Both the position numbers and the translations under genes were made by a program. A DNA stretch of 64,000 nucleotides. Origin: Variovorax paradoxus EPS (GTDB taxonomy: Bacteria; Pseudomonadota; Gammaproteobacteria; Burkholderiales; Burkholderiaceae_C). Each line of letters opens with the position of its first letter. Position 1 is the first letter of the stretch. This document shows positions 50,572 through 59,086 of the stretch, one piece after another. The DNA lies in the NCBI RefSeq assembly GCF_000184745.1, contig NC_014931.1:1178001-1242000 (forward strand). The letters are read 5' to 3'. Under the pieces are notes generated by a model, which was given only the letters and a program-made list of their open reading frames with translations, was not told where the DNA came from and did no database searches.

Positions 50572-51222
50572 ATGAACAACAACAACATCAACCCCTTGCT
50601 CCGCGATGTCCGCCTGGACGAGCGCCTGCGGTTCCTCCGGGACGGCGTGGTGTGCCTGCGCCAGATCATCTCGCCCGAGTGGGTGCGGCGCGCGCAGGAC
50701 GGCGTCGAGCACGAGCAGGTGATGTTCGAGTCGGGCGCAGGCGAGGTCGCGCGGCAGCTCACCGTGACGCGGCGTCTGCGCTGGATCTACGACCAGCTCT
50801 TCGACAGCGACCCGATGGCGGCCGGCACCCCCTGGCAGCAGGACACCTCATACGGCCTCGCCGACAGCCACCGCATCGTGCGCGTGTGGATGCCGGTGGA
50901 CCATGTGCCGCGCGAAACCGGCATCGAGGTCGTGCGCGGCTCGCATCTCTGGAAGGCGGAGCGCGGCTGGGCCGGCCGCATCGAGGTGCGCGACATCGAG
51001 GCCAACCGCCGCGCCTTCGACATCGTCGGCTACGAGGTCGACGCGGGCGACGTGGTGGCCTTCAACTACCGCTCGCTGCACCATGCGGGCGCGAGCGGCG
51101 TGAACTTCAACGAGAAGCGCAGGGCGTTCGCGATCCTCTATGCGGACGACGCGCTCGCGTTGAGGCAGCGGCCGCCGCTGATGCCGCCGGCCGTTAGAGA
51201 CCACGGGCCTCGCCTGGCATGA
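50572..51222 (+). CDS. Phytanoyl-CoA dioxygenase-family protein with altered metal motif
   Basis: 216 residues of double-stranded beta-helix fold: FLRDGVVCLRQIISPEWV, TPWQQDTSYGLAD, ETGIEVVRGSHLWKAE and AFNYRSLHHAGASG. In the family the iron is held by H-x-D and a distal His; here the first ligand position is Gln (Q89-x-D91), while the distal His (170 or 171) and the Gly-Ser-His segment are kept. It may be an inactive or metal-independent derivative, or use an unusual site. It lies 21 bases after the flippase gene, so a role in tailoring the polysaccharide is possible but unproven. Confidence 0.8.
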   Translation: MNNNNINPLLRDVRLDERLRFLRDGVVCLRQIISPEWVRRAQDGVEHEQVMFESGAGEVARQLTVTRRLRWIYDQLFDSDPMAAGTPWQQDTSYGLADSHRIVRVWMPVDHVPRETGIEVVRGSHLWKAERGWAGRIEVRDIEANRRAFDIVGYEVDAGDVVAFNYRSLHHAGASGVNFNEKRRAFAILYADDALALRQRPPLMPPAVRDHGPRLA

Positions 51223-51270
51223 GGGGCGGACTATCCTTGTGCGCGGCACACCGCTGACCTAGGAGACCCG

Positions 51271-51663
51271 ATGAAACCCCAACCGATCAACTACGAAGAC
51301 GCTTCGGCCGAAGTGAAGGCCGTGTTCGACGACATCAAGACATCGCGCAAAGTGCCCGACGTCAACAACTTCTGGAAGTACCTGGCGAACGACCCCGTGA
51401 CGCTCAAGCGCACCTGGTCGAGCCTCAAGGAAGTGATGGCGCCCGGCGCGCTCGACCCGGTGGTCAAGGAAATGATCTACCTCGCGGTGAGCGTCAGCAA
51501 CGGCTGCGGCTACTGCATCGCGAGCCATCACGCGGGTGCGGAAAAAGCCGGCATGACGCCCGAGATGTTTGGCGAGCTCATGGGCGTGGTGGGGATGGCG
51601 AACGAGACGAACCGGCTGGTCAACGGGTATCGGGTGCCTATTGATCCGGCGTTCGACAAGTAA
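51271..51663 (+). CDS. AhpD-like carboxymuconolactone decarboxylase-family protein
   Basis: 130 residues, all-helical AhpD/CMD fold. NGCGYCIASHHAGAEKAGM contains the redox-active Cys79 and Cys82 (CxxC) and His86, the peroxidase-linked motif, with EMIYLAVSVS before it. It may reduce peroxides as part of an alkylhydroperoxidase system. AGGAGA precedes the ATG by 6 bases. A single gene with no peroxiredoxin partner nearby. Confidence 0.88.
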   Translation: MKPQPINYEDASAEVKAVFDDIKTSRKVPDVNNFWKYLANDPVTLKRTWSSLKEVMAPGALDPVVKEMIYLAVSVSNGCGYCIASHHAGAEKAGMTPEMFGELMGVVGMANETNRLVNGYRVPIDPAFDK

Positions 51664-51716
51664 GGCCGTTGCGGTTCGGGGCGAGCGCTCCATTCGAATT
51701 GGCTGGTCGATCCAAA

Positions 51717-51800
51717 GCAAACCGTTCAGGCTGAGCTTGTCGAAGCCTCGCGCGGCGCTTCGACAAGCTCAGCGTGAACGGTTTGTCTTTTCGAACGCAA
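51717..51800. repeat. REP-like palindromic element, copy 2
   Basis: GCAAACCGTTCAGGCTGAGC and the inverted GCTCAGCGTGAACGGTTTG form long arms around CTTGTCGAAGC and GCTTCGACAAG, ending with GTCTTTTCGAACGCAA. It is the inverted counterpart of the element at 11327-11430 and more symmetric. It sits between the AhpD-like gene and the end of putA; with near-perfect arms it could act as a bidirectional terminator for these convergent genes. Confidence 0.85.
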
Positions 51801-51960
51801 CTTGGCGTCAGAGCGGTCGTTGATAGGCCGCACACCAGCAGCGCGTCCATGTGCGCAGGGCGTCGGGTGCTCCCCGCAGCGAAATCAAGGAGGAGCGAAG
51901 CGGGGGACATTCGCGGAGGGGAGTACCCGGCGGCCTGTGCACGCGCCCTGAATGACGGCA

Positions 51961-54900
51961 TCAACCGATCGTCATCAAGCTCGCGTTGCCACCAGCAGCA
52001 GCGGTATTCACGCTCAACGCACGCTCAACCACAAGGCTTTCAAGCGGAATGCCCACATCCCCCGGAGCGAACGCGCGCACGCCGACGATCGGCCCCGACC
52101 GCGATGCGACGCGATGCACGACGCCCATGAGACCCGTCGCATCGCCGTGATGAAGAACGGCATCGAAGACCACGGTCTCCGAAGTCCAGTCGCTCGCAAC
52201 GGCAACCGACTGCTGCACCTCGGCCGGCAGCGATGCGCGCAGACTTTGCGCGCCCGCATTCGCGGGCCATATCGCCGTGCTGCCCACCGAGAGCACGGCT
52301 GCCAGTTGCACCAGCCGATCAGTTTCCGCATCGGCAAGGCACAACACGGCTTCGCGTGGCTGCAGCGTGTAGACGTTGCGCTCGCCCGTGGGGCCGGACA
52401 GCGTGCGCGAACTGCCCGAGCGCGAGAGTTCTCCAAAGCGTCGGCATTGGGTTGCCAGTGCATCGCGGTTCGTTTCGTTAGCCCAACGGGTCAAAGCCGA
52501 CAGCGCGACTTGTGGTGCTCCGGCTTGTGTGGTCGGCGATGCGTTTCCCGGGTCCGCATCCGCAATGGCGCGCACCAATATATCGTCCGGCCGCTTCGAC
52601 AGCATGCGGTACATGTACAGCGGCCCGCCCGCCTTCGGCCCCGTGCCCGACAGGCCTTCGCCGCCGAACGGCTGCACGCCCACGACCGCGCCGACGATGT
52701 TCCGGTTCACATAAACGTTGCCCGCCTTCGCGTGCTCCACGATCTGCGCAATGGTTTCGTCGATGCGCGTGTGCACGCCCAGCGTGAGCCCGTAGCCCGT
52801 GCCGTTGATCTGCCCGACCAGCGCGCCCAGGTCGCGGCGGCGATAGCGCACCAGATGAAGCACCGGTCCGAACACTTCGCGTTGCAGCTCCGCGATGTTG
52901 TCGAGCTCGATGAGCGTCGGCATCACGTAGGTGCCCTGGCGCGTGTCGTGCGCGTACTCGCGGCCTTGCCGGTAGACGCGGCGGCCGCGGCTGCGCATGG
53001 TGGCGATGTGGCGCTCGATGTTGTCGCGCGCTTCGGCGTCGATCACCGGGCCTACGTCGACGGCCAGCCGCGCGGGGTTGCCGATGCAGCTCTCGGCCAT
53101 CGCGCCTTTGAGCATCTCGATGAGGCGGTCGGCTGCTTCCTCTTGCACGCACAGCACGCGCAGTGCCGAGCATCGCTGGCCGGCGCTGTCGAAAGCCGAG
53201 GCCATCACGTCGGTGACGACCTGTTCGATCAGCGCGGACGAGTCCACGATCATTGCGTTCTGGCCGCCGGTCTCGGCGATGAGCGGCACGGGCGCGCCGT
53301 TAGCGCCGAGCCTTGCCGACAGCGTCTTCTGCAGGATGCGTGCGACCTCGGTCGAGCCGGTGAACATCACGCCCTGCACGCGCGCATCGGCGACCAGTGC
53401 GGCGCCCACGATTTCGCCGCGGCCCGGCAGCAGTTGAACGGCCGCGTGCGGAACACCTGCTTGCCACAGCACGCGGATCGCCTCGGCGGCGACGAGCGGC
53501 GTCTGCTCCGCGGGCTTGGCCAGCACCGGATTGCCGGCCGCGAGCGCGGCGGCCACCTGGCCGGTGAAGATCGCGAGCGGAAAATTCCACGGGCTGATGC
53601 ACACCATCGGCCCGAGCGCGCGGTGCGTGTCGTTGGAGAAATCGATGCGTGCCTGTGCGGCGTAGTAGCGCAGGAAGTCGACTGCCTCGCGCACTTCGGC
53701 GATGGCGTTGGCGTACGTCTTTCCGGCTTCGCGGGCGAGCAGGCCGAGCAGGCGCGGCTGTTGGGCTTCGAGCAGATCGGCCGCGCGGTCGAGCAAGGCT
53801 GCGCGTTCCGCCGACGGTGTCGCAGCCCATGTCGTTGCGATGCCTTTGGCTTGCGTCACGGCCGATTCGACATCGGCCAGTGTGGCTTCGCGCACCTGCC
53901 CGACGACATCGCGATGGTCCGCGGGGTTCAGCACATCGGCCCAACTGCTGGAGGCTTCGCGGTCCTCCGCGAGCAGCGGTTCTGAGCGCCACTGTTCGGT
54001 GGCCGTGGCGCGGAGCGTTTCGCCCAGCAGGCGCAGGCTGTCGTCGTTCGCGAGGTTGATGCCTTGCGAGTTCTTGCGTTGCTCGCCGTAGAGCGCCGCG
54101 GGCAATGGAATGGCCGGGTGCGGCAATCCGACCGCGCCTTCCTTCGCCGCCATGTGCTCCACCGTCGCGACCGGGTCTTCCACCAGCGCTTCGAGCGGAA
54201 TCGTCGGGTCCGCGATGCGGTTGACGAACGAGGTGTTCGCGCCGTTCTCCAGCAGTCGCCGCACCAGGTATGCGAGCAGCGTCTCGTGCGTGCCCACCGG
54301 CGCGTAGATGCGGCACGGCCGACCGAGCGGCCCGACCACCTGCTCGTACAGCGGCTCGCCCATGCCATGCAGGCATTGGAACTCGTACTGCCCCGGCTGA
54401 TAACGCGACGGGTCCGCCATCGTGTAGATCGCGGCGAGCGTGTGGGCGTTGTGCGTGGCGAACTGCGGGTAGATCGCCTCGGGCGCATCGAGCAGCTTGC
54501 GCGCGCAGGCGAGGTACGACACGTCGGTGTAGGCCTTGCGCGTGTAGACGGGGTAGCCCTCGAGGCCTTCGATCTGCGCGCGCTTGATCTCGCTGTCCCA
54601 GTACGCGCCTTTCACAAGGCGCACCATGAGCCGGTGGCGGCTGCGGCGCGCAAGGTCGATCACGAAATCGATCACGAAGGGGCAGCGCTTTTGATACCCC
54701 TGGATCACGAAGCCGATGCCGTTCCAGCCCGCGAGCGCCGGCTCGAAGCACAGGCGCTCCAGCAGGTCGAGCGAGAGCTCGAGGCGGTCGGCTTCTTCCG
54801 CGTCGATGTTGATGCCGATGTCGTACTGCTGCGCGAGCAGCGTGAGCGCGCGCAGCACCGGGTACAGCTCGTCCATCACGCGCGCGTGCTGTGCGCGGCT

Positions 54901-55716
54901 GTAGCGCGGGTGCAGCGCCGAGAGCTTGATGGAGATGCCCGGGCCCGCATACACGCCGCGGTGGTTCGAGGCCTTGCCGATCGCGTGGATGGCGTCTTCG
55001 TACGCGATGCGATAGCGCTTCGCATCTTCGGTGGTGAGCGCCGCTTCGCCGAGCATGTCGTACGAATAGCGGAAGCCCTCGGCCTCCAACTCGCGTGCGT
55101 TGTCCAGCGCCTGCGCGATGGTCTCGCCGGTGACGAACTGCTCGCCCATCATGCGCATCGCCATGTCCACGCCCTTGCGGATCAGCGGCTCGCCGCCCTT
55201 GCCGATGAGGCGCGTGAGCACCGTCGAAAGGCCCGTCTCGCTGTGCGTGGCCACCAGCTTGCCGGTGAGCAGGAGGCCCCAGGTCGCGGCGTTGACGAAC
55301 ACCGAGGGGCTGCGCCCCGCATGCGACTGCCACTGGCCATGCGCGATCTTGTCGCGGATGAGGGCGTTGCGCGTTTCGGCATCGGGAATGCGCAGCAGCG
55401 CTTCGGCCAGGCACATCAGCGCGACGCCTTCCTGCGAGGAGAGCGCGTATTCCTGCAGCAGGCCTTGCACGAGGCCGGCGCGGCCGGCGGCGTTCTTGCG
55501 GTTGCGCAGTTGTTCTGCGATGCGATGGGCGAGGGCGTGCGCTTCTTCGGCTTGGCCGGCCGGCAAGCGGGCCTGCTCGAGCAGGGGCGGCAATGCCTCG
55601 GGTTCGGGGCGCCGGTAAGCGGCGGTGATCTGCGCACGCAAGGCCGAAGGCGCGGTGAGGCCGTCGGCGAAATCGATGAACGAGGAGGGCAGAGGGTCGG
55701 GGTTGTTGGCGCTCAT
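51961..55716 (-). CDS. putA: Bifunctional proline dehydrogenase / glutamate semialdehyde dehydrogenase PutA
   Basis: 1251 residues converting proline to glutamate. FAD-dependent PRODH barrel (about 170-470: GISIKLSALHPRYSRAQHARV, RLVKGAYWDSEIKRAQIEGL, PVGTHETLLAYLVRRLLENG) and NAD-dependent P5C dehydrogenase domain (about 560-1040: CISPWNFPLAIFTGQVAAAL, ETGGQNAMI with the general base, catalytic Cys849 in GQRCSALRV). A C-terminal region (about 1060-1251) follows. No ribbon-helix-helix DNA-binding segment precedes the PRODH part, so it should be a catalytic form that is not self-regulating; the divergent XRE-cupin protein may be the regulator. Confidence 0.95.
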   Translation of the reverse strand: MSANNPDPLPSSFIDFADGLTAPSALRAQITAAYRRPEPEALPPLLEQARLPAGQAEEAHALAHRIAEQLRNRKNAAGRAGLVQGLLQEYALSSQEGVALMCLAEALLRIPDAETRNALIRDKIAHGQWQSHAGRSPSVFVNAATWGLLLTGKLVATHSETGLSTVLTRLIGKGGEPLIRKGVDMAMRMMGEQFVTGETIAQALDNARELEAEGFRYSYDMLGEAALTTEDAKRYRIAYEDAIHAIGKASNHRGVYAGPGISIKLSALHPRYSRAQHARVMDELYPVLRALTLLAQQYDIGINIDAEEADRLELSLDLLERLCFEPALAGWNGIGFVIQGYQKRCPFVIDFVIDLARRSRHRLMVRLVKGAYWDSEIKRAQIEGLEGYPVYTRKAYTDVSYLACARKLLDAPEAIYPQFATHNAHTLAAIYTMADPSRYQPGQYEFQCLHGMGEPLYEQVVGPLGRPCRIYAPVGTHETLLAYLVRRLLENGANTSFVNRIADPTIPLEALVEDPVATVEHMAAKEGAVGLPHPAIPLPAALYGEQRKNSQGINLANDDSLRLLGETLRATATEQWRSEPLLAEDREASSSWADVLNPADHRDVVGQVREATLADVESAVTQAKGIATTWAATPSAERAALLDRAADLLEAQQPRLLGLLAREAGKTYANAIAEVREAVDFLRYYAAQARIDFSNDTHRALGPMVCISPWNFPLAIFTGQVAAALAAGNPVLAKPAEQTPLVAAEAIRVLWQAGVPHAAVQLLPGRGEIVGAALVADARVQGVMFTGSTEVARILQKTLSARLGANGAPVPLIAETGGQNAMIVDSSALIEQVVTDVMASAFDSAGQRCSALRVLCVQEEAADRLIEMLKGAMAESCIGNPARLAVDVGPVIDAEARDNIERHIATMRSRGRRVYRQGREYAHDTRQGTYVMPTLIELDNIAELQREVFGPVLHLVRYRRRDLGALVGQINGTGYGLTLGVHTRIDETIAQIVEHAKAGNVYVNRNIVGAVVGVQPFGGEGLSGTGPKAGGPLYMYRMLSKRPDDILVRAIADADPGNASPTTQAGAPQVALSALTRWANETNRDALATQCRRFGELSRSGSSRTLSGPTGERNVYTLQPREAVLCLADAETDRLVQLAAVLSVGSTAIWPANAGAQSLRASLPAEVQQSVAVASDWTSETVVFDAVLHHGDATGLMGVVHRVASRSGPIVGVRAFAPGDVGIPLESLVVERALSVNTAAAGGNASLMTIG

Positions 55717-55762
55717 GTCGAATCCGTGCTGGTGAGTTGTTGAATGATCTCAATCTCTTTGA

Positions 55763-55844
55763 CGAATATTTCTTCGAAGAATGGCCGTATCGCCGAACAA
55801 ATGACGGGTTGACGGAGATTCTTATTTGATGGATATTTCATCCA
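55763..55844. promoter_or_regulatory. Two ATATTTC(T/A)TC operator-like repeats between putA and XRE-cupin gene
   Basis: GAATATTTCTTCGA (55764-55777), containing the inverted arms CGAA-N6-TTCG and abutting the palindrome TTCTTCGAAGAA at 55770-55781, and GGATATTTCATCCA (55831-55844), containing TGGAT-N5-ATCCA, match at 11 of 14 positions and are 67 bases apart. The second overlaps the first codons of the XRE gene if it starts at 55829. Likely autoregulation plus putA control by the XRE-cupin protein. Confidence 0.55.
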
Positions 55845-56449
55845 ATATGACGGAATCAACGCCAGCCCCGGCTACCACCTCTCTCAACGACCGCATCGCC
55901 CAGCGCGTGCGCGACCTTCGCGCCTCCCGCAGCCTGTCGCTCGATGCACTGGCCACGCACTGCGGCGTCAGCCGCTCGATGATCTCTCTGATCGAGCGCG
56001 GAGAGAGCAGTCCGACCGCAGTGCTGCTCGAAAAGCTCGCCACCGGCCTCGGCGTTCCGCTCGCCTCGCTGTTCGACGATGCCGAGCCCGTCGCCAGCCC
56101 CGTGTCGCGGCTGGCCGACCAGTTGCAATGGCGCGATCCGCACTCCGGCTATGTGCGCCGCAATGTCTCGCCCGGCGGTGCCATCTCGCCGATACAGATC
56201 GTCGAGGTCAACTTTCCACCCAAGGCCCGCGTGGCCTACGAGACCGGCGCGCGCGAGCCACGCATCCACCAGCAGGTGTGGGTGCTCGAAGGGCGCATCG
56301 AAGTCACCGTGGGTGACGACCTCCACCGGCTCGATGCGGGCGACTGTCTTGCGCTCACGCTCGACCAGCCGATGAGCTACTACAACCCCACGCGCAAAAC
56401 CGCGCGCTATGCCGTTGTGATCACCACGGCACCCACCTCCTGGAGATGA
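55829..56449 (+). CDS. XRE-family regulator with C-terminal cupin domain
   Basis: 206 residues: HTH-XRE (about 23-77: RIAQRVRDLRASRSLSLDAL, GVSRSMISLIERGESSPTAV) then a cupin sensor (about 110-200: IQIVEVNFPPKARVAYE, IHQQVWVLEGRIEVTVGDDLHRLDAGDCLAL). Proteins of this class often control amino-acid or amine catabolism. Start ATG 55829 has GGAG 11 bases before it; ATG 55847 (MTESTPAP) is an alternative that would put an operator-like repeat outside the coding region. Divergent from putA and overlapping the GNAT gene by 4 bases. Confidence 0.88.
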   Translation: MDISSNMTESTPAPATTSLNDRIAQRVRDLRASRSLSLDALATHCGVSRSMISLIERGESSPTAVLLEKLATGLGVPLASLFDDAEPVASPVSRLADQLQWRDPHSGYVRRNVSPGGAISPIQIVEVNFPPKARVAYETGAREPRIHQQVWVLEGRIEVTVGDDLHRLDAGDCLALTLDQPMSYYNPTRKTARYAVVITTAPTSWR

Positions 56450-57000
56450 ACGACATGACGACAACGACGACCGAGGAAGCACCCCGCATCCGTGCCCTTG
56501 CGGCGGTGAGCGATGCGGAGGTGCACGCACTGGCCGATCTGCTGATCGATTGCGTGGAGGGCGGCGCGTCGGTGAGCTTCATGCTGCCGATCACGCGCGA
56601 ACGCGCCCTCGCGTTCTGGTGCAAGGTGGCCGAGGGCGTGGCGCGCGGCGAACGCGTGCTGCTGGTGGCCGAGGACGCCGAGGGCTTGCTGGGCACGGTG
56701 CAGCTCGTTCTGGATCAGCCCGAGAACCAGCCGCACCGCGCCGAGGTCTCGAAGATGCTCGTGTACCGCCGCGCGCGGCGCCGGGGCATCGGCGCGCTGC
56801 TGATGGGCGCGGCCGAGGACGCGGCACAAGAACATCGCAAGACGCTGCTGGTGCTCGACACATCGAGTGCCGAGGCCGAGCGGCTCTATGAACGAATGGG
56901 CTGGCTGCGCGTGGGCGTGATTCCTGGGTTCGCGCTGCTGCCGGAGGGCGAGCCGTGTGGCACCACGTTCTTCTATCGCGCGTTGGCGGCGCGCGCATGA
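56446..57000 (+). CDS. GNAT-family N-acetyltransferase
   Basis: 184 residues with the acetyl-CoA-binding core: LLVAEDAEGLLGTVQLVLD, then SKMLVYRRARRRGIGALLMGAAED (motif A, R-R-x-G-I-G) and TLLVLDTSSAEAERLYERMGWLRVG (motif B). Resembles phosphinothricin/amine acetyltransferases, with substrate unknown. It overlaps the XRE-cupin gene by 4 bases (ATGA) and so is co-expressed with that regulator. Confidence 0.88.
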   Translation: MNDMTTTTTEEAPRIRALAAVSDAEVHALADLLIDCVEGGASVSFMLPITRERALAFWCKVAEGVARGERVLLVAEDAEGLLGTVQLVLDQPENQPHRAEVSKMLVYRRARRRGIGALLMGAAEDAAQEHRKTLLVLDTSSAEAERLYERMGWLRVGVIPGFALLPEGEPCGTTFFYRALAARA

Positions 57001-57168
57001 GCGGTTCGTTGGTCACCGCGGCCGCCTGAGCGGCACGGATTTTTGTATCGCACCGTGTCTGGGGCCGCGCCGGATACGCAGCGCGACGAATCGGCAGGCG
57101 AACCGAAACACATGAAGGCGCGTGCCGCGATGGAATGAGCGCCTCATCCACTCGACACGAAGTCCGCC

Positions 57169-57666
57169 ATGACCCTGCTCTCGCTCCACCATCGTTCAGG
57201 CCGCGCGTTTGCCGCCGTCCTGTTGTTCGCTACAGCTTTCACCGCGCAGGCCCAGCCTTCATCCGCCGCCGCCGATCCGCGCGGCCGTTGGATCACCGCG
57301 AACGGCAACCTCGAAGTCGAAGTCGCGCCCTGCGGCGCCGCGCTGTGCGGCACCGTCACCAAGGTGTTGGGCAACCGCTCGATGGCACCCGGCGGCGGCG
57401 ACATGCAAGCCGCCGACAAACGCCCGGCGCTCGGCATGACGCTGCTGAAGGACTTCGCGCCCGTCGATGCAACCGCCGACCCCGCGCGGCCGCCCACCGA
57501 ATGGGCCGGCGAGATCTACAACCGCGAGAACGGGAAGACCTATCGCTGCAACATGTCGGTCAGCACCGCTGGCAATGCGGCGGGGGAGTTGCTGCTGCAT
57601 GCGTATGTCGGACTGCCGCTGTTCGGGAAGACGCAGCGATGGGTGCGGGTTGCGTCGAACGATTGA
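57169..57666 (+). CDS. DUF2147 family secreted protein
   Basis: 165 residues: signal peptide (FAAVLLFATAFTAQAQP) then a lipocalin-like DUF2147 domain with DPRGRWITANGNLEVEVAPCGAALCGTVTKVLG, WAGEIYNRENGKTYRCNMSV and LLLHAYVGLPLFGKTQRWVR, all typical. The paired Cys in PCGAALCG probably form a disulphide. Periplasmic, function unknown; related proteins accompany organic-compound metabolism in several proteobacteria. Confidence 0.87.
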   Translation: MTLLSLHHRSGRAFAAVLLFATAFTAQAQPSSAAADPRGRWITANGNLEVEVAPCGAALCGTVTKVLGNRSMAPGGGDMQAADKRPALGMTLLKDFAPVDATADPARPPTEWAGEIYNRENGKTYRCNMSVSTAGNAAGELLLHAYVGLPLFGKTQRWVRVASND

Positions 57667-57678
57667 CGTGGTCGTCGA

Positions 57679-58725
57679 TCAACGCGCCCCGAACGCCGCA
57701 CTCTCGAACAGGTCCTTGAACTCCCGCGGCTGCGAGCGCCAGTACTGGTGCGGCGCCTTCACCTGCGCGCCCAGTTCGGCGGCCGCATGCCACGGCCAGC
57801 GCGGGTCGTACAGGATCGCGCGTGCGAGCGACACCGCATCGGCCTGTCCCTTCGCGATGATCTCTTCGGCCTGCCGCGGCTCGGTGATGAGGCCCACCGC
57901 GATGACCGGCATGCCGACTTCGGATTTCACGCGTTCGGCGAACGGCACCTGGTAGCCCGCGCCGAGCGCGATGGCCTGCTTGGGCGATACGCCGCCGCTG
58001 GACACGTGAATCGCCGCACAGCCGCGCGCTTCGAGCGCTTTGGCGAACGCGACGGTGCCTTCGAGGTCCCATCCGTCCGGCACCCAGTCAATGGCCGACA
58101 CGCGCACCCACACCGGCCTGTCGGCGGGGAAGGCTTCGCGCACCGCATCGAATACCTCGAGCGGAAAACGCATGCGGTTCTCCAGGCTGCCGCCGTATTC
58201 GTCGTCGCGGTGATTGGCCAGCGGCGAGAGGAACTGGTGCAGCAGGTAGCCGTGCGCCGCGTGGATCTCCAGGCCATCGAGACCCAATCTCGCCGCGCGC
58301 CGTGCGGCATCGACAAAAGCATTGCGGATGCGCGTGAGGCCCGCGGCATCGAGTGCGATGGGTGCATCTTCCGTCGGTGCATGCGGCACGGCCGAGGGCG
58401 CATATGCCTTCCATCCGCCGGGCTCGCCCGGTGGGATCTGCTTGCCGCCTTCCCATGGCGCGCGGCTCGATGCCTTGCGCCCTGCGTGCCCGAGCTGCAT
58501 CGCGATCTTGATGGGAGAGTGGGCCCGCGTCGCCGCGAGCACGCGGGCCAGGCCCTCTTCGTTGGCATCGGAGTAAAGCCCGAGGTCGCCCGGCGAGATG
58601 CGCCCCTCGGCCTCCACCGCCGTCGCCTCCAGGATCATCAGCCCCGCGCCCGAAAGCGCGAGGTGGCCGAGGTGGATCAGGTGCCAGTCGCCTGGCGTGC
58701 CCTCGGTGGCGGAGTACTGGCACAT
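57679..58725 (-). CDS. Old Yellow Enzyme-family NADH:flavin oxidoreductase, 5' end abnormal
   Basis: FMN-dependent ene-reductase of the YqjM-like class: MCQYSATEGTPGDWHLIH (with the Cys of this class), AMQLGHAGRKASSRAPWEGG, IHAAHGYLLHQFLSPLANHRDDEYGG and the FMN-phosphate region. The first normal start is ATG 58725, giving 348 residues. However, 25 in-frame codons upstream (58726-58800) encode the conserved family N-terminus (HLFTPLQLG, LRLDNRIVIAP), closed by a TGA at 58801-58803 and lacking ATG, GTG or TTG. An ATG at 58799 is one base out of frame. So this is either a single-base frameshift near the start (possible pseudogene or sequence error), a rare CTG start, or a truncated enzyme. Confidence 0.8.
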   Translation of the reverse strand: MCQYSATEGTPGDWHLIHLGHLALSGAGLMILEATAVEAEGRISPGDLGLYSDANEEGLARVLAATRAHSPIKIAMQLGHAGRKASSRAPWEGGKQIPPGEPGGWKAYAPSAVPHAPTEDAPIALDAAGLTRIRNAFVDAARRAARLGLDGLEIHAAHGYLLHQFLSPLANHRDDEYGGSLENRMRFPLEVFDAVREAFPADRPVWVRVSAIDWVPDGWDLEGTVAFAKALEARGCAAIHVSSGGVSPKQAIALGAGYQVPFAERVKSEVGMPVIAVGLITEPRQAEEIIAKGQADAVSLARAILYDPRWPWHAAAELGAQVKAPHQYWRSQPREFKDLFESAAFGAR

Positions 58726-59086
58726 CGGCGCGATGACGATGCGGTTGTCCAGGCGAAGCGTTCCGAGTTGCAGGGGTGTGAAGAGGTGGGCTTGGTCATG
58801 TCATGTCATGAAGTGGCTGCGCAGGTGCCGCGATTCTGGAGCGGCGGCGCGGCCTGTGCTGCCGGCGCCGCAGAAGCCTTGCGGCCGGCCGCAGTATGGA
58901 TAGCAGTGCGCCGATCACCATCGCCAGGAGGCGTGGGCCTGAGCTTCGCGACCCCTTGCGCAGGGTGCGCAGGCCTAGACCCGCTACCTGAGCACGACCT
59001 GAATAAATGGCACCCCGAACAGCGGCCCACGTCCCGGGTTATCGGGATGGCAGGCTGCGTCGTGCCCTGTCATCATTCGCGGTGGA
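58726..59086. other. Intergenic region with orphaned OYE N-terminal codons and pentamer repeats
   Basis: 58726-58800 encodes, on the reverse strand, the missing N-terminus of the ene-reductase. Three CATGT/ACATG-type pentamers (ATGAC repeated three times on the reverse strand, 58795-58809) follow at its 5' side. The remaining 280 bases are GC-rich with no recognised gene. The promoter of the large CapA-Mur fusion must lie here; no clear -35/-10 was seen. A weak GGTGG precedes the fusion's ATG. Confidence 0.5.

Noticed and set aside
58795..58809. Phase-variable contingency repeat (ATGAC)3 controlling the OYE start
   Set aside because: Changing the number of 5-base units never puts an ATG in frame without an immediate TGA (ATG-ACA-TGA or wrong phase), so slippage alone would not switch the gene on.
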